Assembly (NCBI RefSeq): GCF_018446385.1
Contig: NC_056002.1
Coordinates: 28,196,636-28,260,635, forward strand
Reading direction: 5' to 3'
Source: Zingiber officinale
Taxonomy: Eukaryota; Streptophyta; Magnoliopsida; Zingiberales; Zingiberaceae
DNA: 64,000 nucleotides
Made by a program: the position numbers and the translations under genes. Under the pieces are notes generated by a model. The model saw only the letters and a list, made by a program, of their open reading frames with translations, was not told where the DNA came from and did no database searches. This document shows positions 1 to 11,424 of the stretch, piece by piece. How positions within the stretch are numbered: position 1 is the stretch's first letter; the number at the start of each line of letters is the position of its first letter.

Positions 1-1299
1 CATCCCATTATTGTTTTCCAAATCAACCCATCCCAATCAATTAGCATCAACATTTTCCAGTGGGTTGCCTCCGTTCTTTACTGCTCCTTGTGCCTGTACG
101 CCCATCTCTCCACTGCCTGTGACATCCCTGCTACATTACCTCTTCAGTGAAACCTCCACCATTTGCTCTGACACCGGGATGGTGACCTCCTGTTTTGCAC
201 CTTATGTGTACTCTATTGTAACCTCCTCTTGTTACTGTCCCACCATCGTTATCTGCTATAGTCAGGAGCGGTGTCTTCTCCATTTTCATCACAAACTCAT
301 CTAATTTCCTATCAGTCCAATGACTGGCTAGTGAAAAGTGAAGCTCCACCGCTATCCGCTTTGTCTTCTATGGAAGCAGATGTTTCCTCTTCCAGATCTG
401 CTAGTCATTGTTCTATGAATCTGTGTTATTGTTACACCATTCTTTGACTCTTACAGAATGTGTGGCTGTCCAAAGACTGCAGACTGTGCCTTATTTTCTA
501 ACAAGATCCAGTGAGTCCATGGCCTCCTCCCTCTTTCAGGCAGCAGAACAGAGAAGAAGACTCTTTGGTTCTGTTCATAAGAAAGAGGAACCCAATTCTG
601 TTTTGGTCAATCTCTAGTGGCTCCCGCTTGGAGAAAACTATAAGCAGGTGGAAGCGAATAGGAGTTATTAATAGGTGAACCCAACCTTAAATTTCCCTTA
701 TTCATTGGAAAGAGAAGTAGAATCATTAAACAGTGGGCTCCACACTTTATTCAGATCTTTTACAATACCTTGGATCTAATCCACATTTACAACAAAGAAG
801 CTTACAAGAAAAAATTGGACCTGATACAAGGTGTTTTTGTCCTAGCTAGTGCAAGGCATATATTGCAAGAGGATAAATTTCATTGCTTTCCCAATTGACC
901 AAGACATTAGCTGTGGTAATTAAATATCTGATTAGGCTTTTGCATCATCTCATCACACATCTTCTTTTTCAAGATTGCTTTGATTTATCTAGTTGCTATT
1001 TTTTTGTCATTTAATTAGCTTTTCTTGTAAATTTCTATTTATCATAATATATATTCAATAAAAGCACAAAAATATAATCATTCCATTAGTTTTTTATTTA
1101 ATTTGAATGTGATTTATAAAAAATATCATCATAGACATAACTTCATTTGCATGTTAGTTTTTATCCTTTCATTCACCATGCATTTGTCATTAGCTATGGT
1201 ATTGCTTTTCTTTATAATGCTTGTTACTTGACAATATCTTAAGATCCACATGATGAAATAAAACACCATAATTACCTTAAGATACATGAGAGACATAAA
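1..1299. other. No recognisable gene; inferred intron or upstream sequence
   Basis: I see only short, unsupported reading frames here and no recognised domain on either strand. The metallophosphoesterase exon at 4424 starts in mid-protein, so this stretch is probably intron or upstream sequence of that gene. Its N-terminal exons were not found in 1-4423 and are presumably left of the window. Bases 1-720 are less AT-rich than the rest and could be an old decayed repeat, but I cannot name it. Confidence 0.4.
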
Positions 1300-1307
1300 C
1301 CTAACTC

Positions 1308-2235
1308 CAAGGTTTAAAATTTTGACCCGTGTCGAGGTTTCGGTCTCAGACCGGAACGATACGGTTTCGGTATCATATCGTGCCGTGTCGATACAGTTTC
1401 GATATTTTTTTATTAATATATAGTAATTATTAGATAGATATGTTTATTATATATAATTTTAAAATAAATTGTATATTGATTTTATATAAGTTGCTTGAAC
1501 AACTTAATATGGTTTAAAAAAATAATTAAATATAATTTTCTTTAAAGATGTATTAATTACTCGAATTAAAATTGATACATCATAATTATATAAATTAATT
1601 GTTTATTCATTTAATTAATTATTAGTTTAAATCTTATATATTTAAAATGGTGAAAAAAATTAAAATATAAATTAAACAGCAAAAAATAATAATAATAAAT
1701 TATTAGAATATAAATATGATTTATTAGAATTTTTTATTTTTTTAAAGAAAATTAAATAAATTTAAAACAGTAAAATGATTTTTTTTAATATCAATTAATT
1801 TTTTAAAAAAATTTTAAATATATTTTATAGGGATAATTTAATTAGGGTTTATAAAAGCCTATTCAAAATATCACACTTAGGAATTGTTTAATTAATTAAA
1901 AAAGTTTTGTTTGTAACAGTGCGCCCGATCCCACGATCTCGATCTCGCGATCGCGTGCTACGGAGCGCGACGCCTCCGTCGGCAGTGGAGGCATCGCGCG
2001 ACGCTTCTGGCTCCGGCGGAGGCACCGCGCGATGCTTCCGGTGCCGGCGGAGGCGTCACGCGACGCTTCCGCCGTCGCGGGAAGCGTCGCGCGACGCCTC
2101 CACCGCCATCGGAAGAGTCCTGCGACGCTTCCGGTGGCAGCGAAATTTGTTCTCCTACTGTGCCGGTTTCGGTTCGTCACCGGAACGGTAAATTTCGACT
2201 GTTTCGGACAGCACGGCTCGACACTTCAAACCTTG
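1308..2235. mobile_element. Non-autonomous hAT element, 928 bp
   Basis: The element is bounded by an exact 8-bp target duplication, CCTAACTC, at 1300-1307 and 2236-2243. Its ends start CAAGGTTT and finish AAACCTTG. The first 100 bp match the reverse complement of the last 100 bp of the coding hAT element at 6011-10973 almost base for base (GGTTTCGGTC, GGAACGATACGG), so the two are family members. It has no transposase: the core is AT-rich, followed by a GC-rich block of tandem repeats near the right end. It lies in the non-coding stretch upstream of the first visible metallophosphoesterase exon. Being short and coding nothing, it would need transposase from a relative. Boundaries are seen directly; the hAT assignment rests on the 8-bp duplication and the coding relative. 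Confidence 0.9.
1950..2132. repeat. GC-rich tandem repeat, about 31-32 bp x 5, in the hAT element
   Basis: Roughly five degenerate units repeat the pattern GGAGGC, GCGCGACGCTTCC, then a GC-rich spacer. They form a sharp GC island in an AT-rich element. In hAT elements, subterminal repeats are commonly transposase binding sites; that role here is an inference. Confidence 0.75.
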
Positions 2236-2243
2236 CCTAACTC

Positions 2244-4423
2244 TACTCATGTAAACAACAAGATTCAATTAATGGGATCTAAAATGAACCACTCTAATTA
2301 TTTTAATGGATATTATTCATCATACACTTCTAAGTTAAGGAATAACACACACTCATTCATAATCACATTATTATGTGGATAGAGAATAATCAAATTATAT
2401 TTTTCTAAAATTAGTATTGGTACTAGGCATATTAAGGTTGATACCTTTATTGTTTTGGTGTACAACCTTCAATTTGTAAAGGTCTAAGGGTGACACCTTT
2501 AGTTTTGATGGGCAATACATTTCTAGATTACATAAATAATATTGAAAAATATTTTGAGTAATATAACATAATCTTTGTTAAAGGAGCATGGTTTTCCAAA
2601 AGTAAACTTGTTAGCATATTGAAATAATTATTAAATCAAGTAAAACCTTGATTGGTAATATGGTCATTCAAAGTTATTCATGATTTAAAAGTGCATTAAC
2701 CTACATAGTTTCCTTGTTTACTTTTATCCGCCAAATTGAAAATTTTACAGTGGAATTAAATTCGCCGACTAATGATATTATAAATTACCTAGTAGTGTGA
2801 TAAGGTTTTATCTTGCACTTATAAATTAAGATGATCTCATGTCATTTATATTTGGAGCATTCATGTCTTTTATATACGATTTATTTAGCCATATTGTAAA
2901 GAAAATGGGCTATTCTGCTTGGTTATTTAACTTACAATTTAACCATTAATTTAATATTTTTTTTTGAGAAATTCAAACCTTTACCTTTGTATGCTGATTT
3001 TATAACAGATTATACTTCTACTCATTCATCCTCAACATTTCCATATTCGTGCCTCGTGAATGCCATGTAGACATGAGCAGTATCCATGTCATATGGTAAA
3101 TGAGATAATTTCTTATTCATTGGAAAAGGTGACCAAAAGGAAAGAGTGAAAATGTAGGAGAGATAAAGTGCACTCATTTCTTACTCATTGTAAGTATGTT
3201 CAAAGGTAAAAGATAATGAAGAAACGTTGTTAAATAAAGTTACTGAAGTAACTGTTCCATATGCCTGGAAATGATGATCTAAGAAATGATGCCTATAACT
3301 TGCTTTGAGTCGAGTTTTCAGTAAGGAAGAATGATGTAAAATAAGAAAAAACACATTGATTTGAATTCTAAATTTTCATTTGGTTGGTAATTATTTTATT
3401 TTAGGTATCATGTAGTTTGGTATGTTTAAATATGATTAGAGTATCTTTTATATTTAGTAGTAGTTTAATAAGTACTTTTTTACTTTGGTAAGAGTATATC
3501 AGGATTATTTTTATTTTTTTAATAAGTGGCATTTAATTTCTATCTTATTTAGCATTGAATTTATAAAATTGGTGATTTATTAATGTATTTGATTGTTGTT
3601 CAATTAATGAAAATTCTCTTTGATATTGTCTGCGTAATTTATTTTTGCAAGTATATAAGGGGTGATTTGTAAGTAAACGCAACAATAAATTATTATATTT
3701 TAATTTTACACTGCAGCTTCCCAAAAAACATATAACACAACAAAACATGCAAGTGTGTAACAATATATATCCAATTAAACAAGTTATAAATTACCACATA
3801 GAAATCATGAATCCGTAATGACATGTTGCAAGAAAACAATAACAATATACAATTAAGTTCATTCATGCTATAATATCAAAATTCAAAAATATAGTTTAGA
3901 TTATAATCAATCAATTAATCACAATAGTAGTCTAGTCTTTTCTAGGAGGAGAAAAACTATAAAAAAACTCATTAAATTCCTCATCATCACCCTTCATTAC
4001 TTGTTTTATTATTCAAAGTGAACTGGTTTAACAAATGAACATGTTTTTCATTTAAACCTGCCTAGACTACCAAGTTGCTCTGCCTAGACCACCTAGTTAC
4101 CCCACTTGGATTCCTAGCCCTCCTAATCGGACAACTCGGGTCACTTTCTTGAAAGGGACTAAAGGGGATTGCAGAATGGGTAAGAGAAGCAATTCCCCTG
4201 GCCAAATTGAGTAGGCGTCAGTTTTAGAACAATGTTAATTCTCTAGTTGGTAGATGTCTGAATGCATGATCCTGAATTCTAAACCTCTATTAGGTAAAAG
4301 TTTATCTGGTTTACTAAATTTCTAGTTACATAAATGATCTTGATCAATTGTTGGATCATGTATGCTTTCTTTCACTTTTTTCTTTTACATACTTGAATTT
4401 ACTCTTTTTTCTCTTCTTTATAG
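2244..4423. other. AT-rich non-coding stretch, no gene seen
   Basis: This is AT-rich with only short reading frames. It ends in a pyrimidine tract and AG acceptor just before the exon at 4424, so at least its right part is intron. Confidence 0.5.
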
Positions 4424-7400
4424 GTAATCAGGCGTTATGAGGATCAGTTCGGTGAAAGGAACTATCAGTTTTCTGTTGGCAATGTTGACTTTATTGTTGT
4501 TGATGCACAAATTCTTGATGGTAGTATGTTATTCCTTAAAAATCCCTACCATGTTTCAAGATGTTTAATTTTGTGTTGCTTTCTATTTTAGCTTGATATC
4601 TTATATTTCTTATTTATGCTTTTCAAAATCTTAGTTGATTATGGTTCGAGGAATTTGTACCTCTGTTAGTATGAACTTTACTGTCATTTATATGAATCTT
4701 AACGAATGAAGTTCATGGAATTGATATTTGTTTACTTGATTTTTGGCTTAATAATACTTTAAAAAAATAAAGTAGAAGATGGAATATGAGTAAAAATAAT
4801 GGGAGAGAGTTTCAGACCGTGACTTGTACTAAGCTGAATGTAAGCAGGAGTAACTTTCTGGAATCAAGTGACCCCCAAAGTTTGAAAACTGTAGTAATCC
4901 TCACTTTTTTGGTTTGATTTGTTAACATATTTCAAATGATTCTATTGGAGGAAGATATTCCAAAACATTCTATTTAGGAGATATTGGTTTGTAGTAGATA
5001 GTTTCTATCATTTTAGAAACTACAAGATATTTCAATTGTTTTAAAATAGATGATACCTTTGATGGCTATATATGTTATAATTCCCTTGTAATGATTATGA
5101 AAAGAAAACCATTCTTCATAAACTAGTTTTATGTTATAACAGCCTTGCTCCATGTTATCCTATCCACTTTTTCCCTTCACTTGAAGTAGCATGGCGATGA
5201 CTTGGGAAGGCAATTCTGTAATCATCTAAGGATGTGTCTTCTATCATGTTCAAATGTTTCCCCTTTATAATGGTTTCACTATAGGATTATCATTATAGAT
5301 CACAAACCACAAGTTTATGAGGCATCAGTGGAGGAGAAAATTGAGGAAACCAGGGCTCTTGTTGAGTCTCTGGAGGTATTTCTGAGTGACGCCCAATTAG
5401 ACAAACTGTACAAACTTTTAAGCATGCCAGCAGGAAATAATTCAAACATAGCAGCCTGCTTTTTTGCTTACAAAGTAACTGTACTTCATGGCTAAGAGAG
5501 TTCTTTTGATATTTGATTCTATGGCTTCCAATCATATGACAGGTAAACCATCTCTGTTTTTTACTCCTACACCCTTTGTCATGGAAATTTTAGAGTTAAA
5601 ATAGCAGATGAAAATCATAGTTTTCCGATTTGACTCATTCTGATCCAGATTGGCTGACTTGGATTGAGAACAGAGATAACCAAAGCAATCCAGTCCTAGA
5701 TTTTGGGCATATGAAAAAAATCCCACAAAAAGCCAAAAAGAAAATTGTTTGATCTTTGATAAAGCTCTAGTAGGAGATGGGGATGAGTCACAAGTGTGTA
5801 AAAGGAGACAAAAAATAGATAATAGAGTTGATCCTTTAAATAGCATCCGTGTTAATGATTCAGAACAATAACCAAATACCAATTGATGTAACACCAAATC
5901 GAACCATTTGACGAACTATAACTATTTCACATGGAAAGAGAACTAAAAATTTCAAACAGATAAAAATAATTTAATTAATCAGATTTTAGAAAGAAGGGGA
6001 GCCTTGGCGCCAAGGTTTGGAATACCGTTTCGTGCCGGGCGGCACGGACGGTTTTTACCGTTCCGTCGCCCGGCCGAAACCGGCACTCGACACGCAGAAG
6101 TTTCGGCGCGTGATACGCGCAGGCGTGGCGCTGTGCTTTCGGCGCTCGTTGATGGGCGCCAGCACGCGCGAGAGTGTCGCGATCGAAAAAATCGCGCGAC
6201 AGAAGGAATCGATTCGATTCCTTCTGTCGCTCGCAAAAAACCTATAAAAACGTACCAGCGATCGATTAGCAGCAGCGAGCAGCGGAGAGGCGAGGCGAGG
6301 CGGCGAGGCAAGGCGCGGCGAGGCGTGGCGTGGCGAGGCGAGGCAAGGCGAAGCGAGGCGAGGCGAAGCTAGGCGCGGCGAGCAGCGGCGACGCGCGACG
6401 AGCAGCGAGGTACGATTTCGTTATGCATCGAAGGCGGCGCCGAAGGAGTCGCCGGACGCCTCCGGCGCCGCCGGAGGCGTCCGGCGACACCTTCGGCGCC
6501 GCCGGACCCCTGCGATCCACCGCTGCCGAGCGGCGTGATCCGCCGGCGCCGTGCACGCCGCGTGCCCGCGTGCCCTAACAGAAGGAAATTAAATCAATTT
6601 AAATTTATAACAATTCCTTTAAATTTTCTCAAAAAAATTAAAATATATTTAAAAATTAAAATTTTAATTAATATTCTGAAATTTTAATTTTCAATGTTTT
6701 AAATTGTATTTAAAATTTTTTTAAAAATTATAAAAAATCTGTTTAAATTCTTTTTAAAAAATTATAAGAAATCTGATATATATTATAATATTTTTTATTA
6801 TTTAAAATTTAATTTAAAATTTTTTAATAATAATAATAATTCAGATTTATATTCTAATACTCTAAAAAAATAAAAATTATAAAAAAACTAATAAATTAAA
6901 TTTATATTTTGATATTTTTATTATGTTATATTTTTACAAATAATAATTAATTAATTAATTAATTTGTATAATTATTATATATAAAGTAACATCTTAAAAA
7001 TAATTTATATATTTATTATAGATAATATTTAATATTGGAATTAATTTAAAATTTGGATCCATGAATATTAATTTTTTACTTTTGTAATATGTTTAAAAAT
7101 ATTACAAGTCTTTTATTTTAAAAATTTGGACATGTTTATGATTCATAATAAAACACTTATAATCTTGTGCAATTCTGATCAATCTAAATTGAGAAAGATA
7201 AATTAATATTTTTAAGAGATTGTTTCAAATTTCATAAGTTGTTGTTTAGAGTTTATATACTTAATTTGTAAATTTACAATGATAAATACATTTTTGACAT
7301 TATAAAATGATGACCATTACCTGGAAATGTGTATTATTCTTAATTTTTTTTATAATACATATGCAGTGACACTCAAACAACAATCTCACGATCCAACTTG

Positions 7401-10400
7401 GAGACACACACGTCGATTAGAAAATCGATTCCATTGGCAATGTTTGCATTGTGATATGATTGGACGAGGCAGTGGGGTCACACGCCTAAAACATCTTGCT
7501 GGTGGATATCCGAATGTTTCTAATTGTCCAAAAGTTTCTCAAGAAGTTCATCGTGTAATGAAAGAGGAACTTAATGGCAAAAAAGTATTAAAGTATAAAC
7601 AACAACGAGAACGGGAACTTGTTGATAGTCGAAGCTCTAAAGAACCAATCTATGATGAAATGGAAGGTCGTGGTGAAGTTCCAAATGATGAAGACTTTTT
7701 AGCAGCTCTCAATGCCTCTCGAACTCAATATGACTATGAGCAAAATATGCAACATAGAAGTTGCTCTGGTGCTAGTGGAAGTGGCTCAACTACTGCATCA
7801 ACATTAGGAAGGAGTGCAAGTACTCGTATTACTTCAACACAAGGTGGTATTGGTCGTTTTTTTACTTCTATGGGACGAAGACGTGCAGTTGATATTGCTG
7901 ATATTGATCCACTAGCATTTCCAGACCAAGCTAGCAAACAGACTAGGATTGATGATGCATATTCAAAAGAGAAGAAGAAATCAATCGGTAAAAGTATTGC
8001 TAAATTTTTCCATTTTAATCATATTCCCCCTAATGCAGCAAACAACACATACTACCGTAGCATGGTGTCCAACATCCAAAAATCTGGTCCTGGTATTCAA
8101 CCTCCGACTGCATATGAAATTGCCGGTCCATATTTAGATGAACAAGTGGAGGAGATTAAGACTTGGATCCTATCATGCAAGAAACAATGGAGCTTATATG
8201 GGGTTACGTTGATGTGTGATGGCTGGACAGGACCTACACGGATGAGCATCATCAACTTTCTACTATACTGCAATAGAAAGGTGATATTTCATAAATCTAT
8301 TGATGCAACTACAGACTATCATGATGCACCCTACATATTTCGTTTGATGGATAGTGTAGTTCACGAGATAGGTGCCGAACATATAGTACAGGTGATTACA
8401 GATAATGGTGCCAACTTTAAAAGGGCTGGAGAGATATTGGAGCAAAGGTATCAAACATTATTTTGGACACCATGCGCAGCACACTGTATCGATTTGATGA
8501 TGGCAGATATCGGTAAGCTCGATATAGTGAAGAAGGTAGTGAAAAAAGGTCAATCTTTAACAAAATTCATCTATAATCATCATTGGGTTCATGGATTAAT
8601 GAGGAAATTTATTAATGGGGAGATTCTGCGACCAGGAGCGACTAGATTTGCCACTCACTTTCTACTGTTAAAATCGTTGAATCAGAAAAAAGTCGGATTA
8701 AAGGCCATGTTCTCTTCTGAGGATTGGGAAGCCTCTCGATATTCTAACACGACTGAAGGTAAGGAGGTGCAAAAAATTATTATGTCTGTCAGATTTTGGG
8801 ACTATATTGCAGATATTCTTATAGCAGTAGAACCATTGTACGTTGTTCTACGTAAAGTTGATATGGACAAGAAGCCACAAATGGGCAACGTTTACTGCCT
8901 AATTCATGAAGCAAAAGAGGAAATTAAGAGGCGTCTACAATTACCGACCAAGTATCAACATTACATTGATATAATCACTAAAAGATGGGATGATCAAATG
9001 GGAAAACCTATTCATTTGGCCGGTACGTATTTTTTAATGATAACGAATTTTTAATATTGTTATTAATAATTATATATGTTTAATTATTATAGGCTATTAT
9101 CTCAATCCGGCATATCAATATCATTATAATCTTGGCACAAATGATGATTTATTAGTGGCCCTCAGACATGTAATATCAAGACTGCATACAAACACAGAAT
9201 CAATTGCTGAGACTATTAATGAAAGTCGATTATTTCGAGAGGCATATGGTTCTTTTAGTGATCCTATTGCAGTTTCATGCAGATATAAAATGGATGCAGG
9301 TAAATATAGTAAAAATTATTACTAATTATTGTCAACAAATATAAATAATTATTTTAATTTTGTTCTTATTTATCTTACAGCTGAGTGGTGGTTACAATAT
9401 GGAGGATCAACTCCAAATTTGAAAAAGATTGCAGTACGAATTCTCTCACAAACAACGTCTTCAAGCGATTGTGAAAGAAATTGGTCAACTTTCTCCCTCA
9501 TTCATACAAAAGTAAGAAATCGTCTTTCTTATCGTTGCTTGGAGAAGATGGTCTACGTTCATTATAATATGCGTCTTCAACTAAGAGCAATAACAAAAGA
9601 GAATGAAGAACAAGAGTCTGGTGATGTAGACCCATTTGATATTGGATTTGTTCAAACTGAGAATGATCTAATGATGGATTGGTGGAGCGCTATTGAGGCT
9701 GAGAATCCATTACTTGATGAAGCAGGAGACCCACCACGACCATCTCAATTTCTTACTCAACAAATTGAAAAAATACAAGCTATAGGAGATATTTGCGAGG
9801 AAGAAGATGATGAAGCTTTTGATCAAGAATTTCGATTTTCTGCTTGGTCTAGGCGTTCTCAAACATCCCAGACCCAACCAAAGTCCATAGATAAGGCAAA
9901 GGCAAAGCTCTTGCAATTTTTACTAAAAAGAAAGAAAAAGGCAAACCTCCTGCTTTTACGGGAAGGGGTCAATTGAGAATTAGAGAAAATCCACTCGATG
10001 CAATTGATGAGCAAGAACATGATGACAGTGATGGAACATCATCACCTTCTGACGCTGTAGTCCGACGAGAAGTTCGAAATAAGGATAGTGATGTTGATAG
10101 GAGTGCAAGTACTCATGGAAGTGATGACAGTGGTGATGCATCTAGTGGTAAAAATTATGTTCCCCCTACTCTAGCACCGGAGCCATGGACATGTGAGATA
10201 GATTACACACATGCAACTCAAGATTCTGATCATGGAGCTAGAAGTAGTGCTATTCAATATCAACGTCGATATAAGGGTGAGAAACAAAAGAAAGCTCATA
10301 ATTATCAAGATATGCGGGAGAGTTTAGCTGAGATTGATTCTGGTCGAAGTTCATCACACTCGCAACCTTCTTATTATAACTCTGATGCATTATATGGTGA

Positions 10401-11369
10401 TCCATCATACCAGAGCTCGGGGACGTATGCTTATCCTTATCCTTATCCTGTGCCTGTACCCGTTCCGATTTCAGTGGTGCCAGTTCAAATCCAACATCCA
10501 GTGATGAATCGAGACACGCTGATGAACATGTGGAGAAATCAATATCAATATTGCATGTCATGGGATGCTTATTTAATCTGGTCATTGGAGAACTATGGAG
10601 TTGACCTAAGCAGAATGTCGCAAGAGCCAATGCTTCCATCTGATTCACGCCACTCCTTTTGGTATTAATAAGGTAACATATTATGATGTATCAATTTTAA
10701 TTCAAGTTATTCCTAGATCAACTTTTTTTTAAAGAAAACTATATTTAATTATTTTTTCTAACCATATTAAGTTGTTCAATAATTAAGAATTTATATAAAA
10801 TTAATATACAACTTATTTTTAAAGTATACACAATAAACATATTTATCTAATAATTACTATATATAAATAAAAAAAATACCGAAACAGTATCGGCACGGCA
10901 CGATACGATACCGAAACCGTATCGTTCCGGTCCGGGACCGAAACCTCGGCACGGGTCGAGATTTTAAACCTTGCTTGGCGCAATCGTAAAGTTGCTGCTG
11001 TGTAAACTAGAGGTCTCGCCTTCGAGTCTCAGAAACAACCTCTTGCGAAGCAGGGCAAGACCGTGTATAATACACCATTCCCCGAGACCCCGTATTGGCT
11101 GGAGTTTCGTGCACCGGGCTGCCATTTAATCAAACTTTAGAAAATATAGGAAAAAACTTTGGCAACAATTACCCAAATCAATTACAAATTACAAATTAAA
11201 ATTTATTCCATATTTGGATCACATAAGTATTCAAATATACACTTTAATGAGTTAATGCCTTGTAGGTGCGTAATAGCAAATAAATAAAAAAATAGGTACT
11301 AGATTTTATCACGATTAGGGAATATTGTGATTGATTTGAAAAAATAAAAGCCAAGGTCAAAAGGCTGTT

Positions 11370-11424
<55 letters not shown>

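Larger units (their letters stand above)
6011..10973 (+). mobile_element. Coding hAT-superfamily DNA transposon, 4,963 bp
   Basis: An exact 8-bp target duplication, CTTGGCGC, flanks the element (6003-6010 and 10974-10981). Ends are CAAGGTTT at left and AAACCTTG at right. A + strand transposase gene occupies 7327 to about 9976 or beyond. The left subterminal 570 bp are extremely GC-rich with long palindromes, while the rest is AT-rich. The right end matches the left end of the 928-bp element at 1308, inverted. The insertion site is the A box of a SINE inside an intron of the metallophosphoesterase gene, in the same orientation as that gene. The near-intact transposase and perfect duplication suggest a fairly young insertion. 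Confidence 0.93.
5993..11135 (+). mobile_element. Angiosperm-type SINE, split by the hAT element
   Basis: The 5' piece (5993-6010) and 3' piece (10982-11135) join into a tRNA-derived SINE of about 170 bp once the hAT element and one copy of its target duplication are removed. The A box lies at the join (TGGCGCAATCG). A B-box-like GCCTTCGAGTCTC follows near 11020. The tail ends in the widespread plant signature GTGCACCGGGCTGCC. A candidate SINE target duplication, TTTAGAAA, occurs at 5985-5992 and 11136-11143. The family assignment is from memory of the plant SINE consensus; the split structure is read directly. Only the two end pieces belong to the SINE. Confidence 0.8.

Noticed and set aside
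131..617. Short frames near the left edge as a possible decayed gene
   Set aside because: No recognisable motif in any frame, and they are separated by stops.
1896..2382. Overlapping Arg/Ser/Ala-rich frames on both strands
   Set aside because: They are translations of the 31-bp GC-rich repeats inside the short hAT element.
3255..3310. PGNDD text resembling the GNHD metal-binding motif of the missing metallophosphoesterase exon
   Set aside because: The His is replaced, the surrounding residues do not match the family, a stop follows within about 12 codons, and no suitable splice donor is present.
6004..6578. Several overlapping Arg/Ala-rich open frames on both strands
   Set aside because: They arise from GC-rich repeats and palindromes in the hAT subterminal region, with no conserved protein features.
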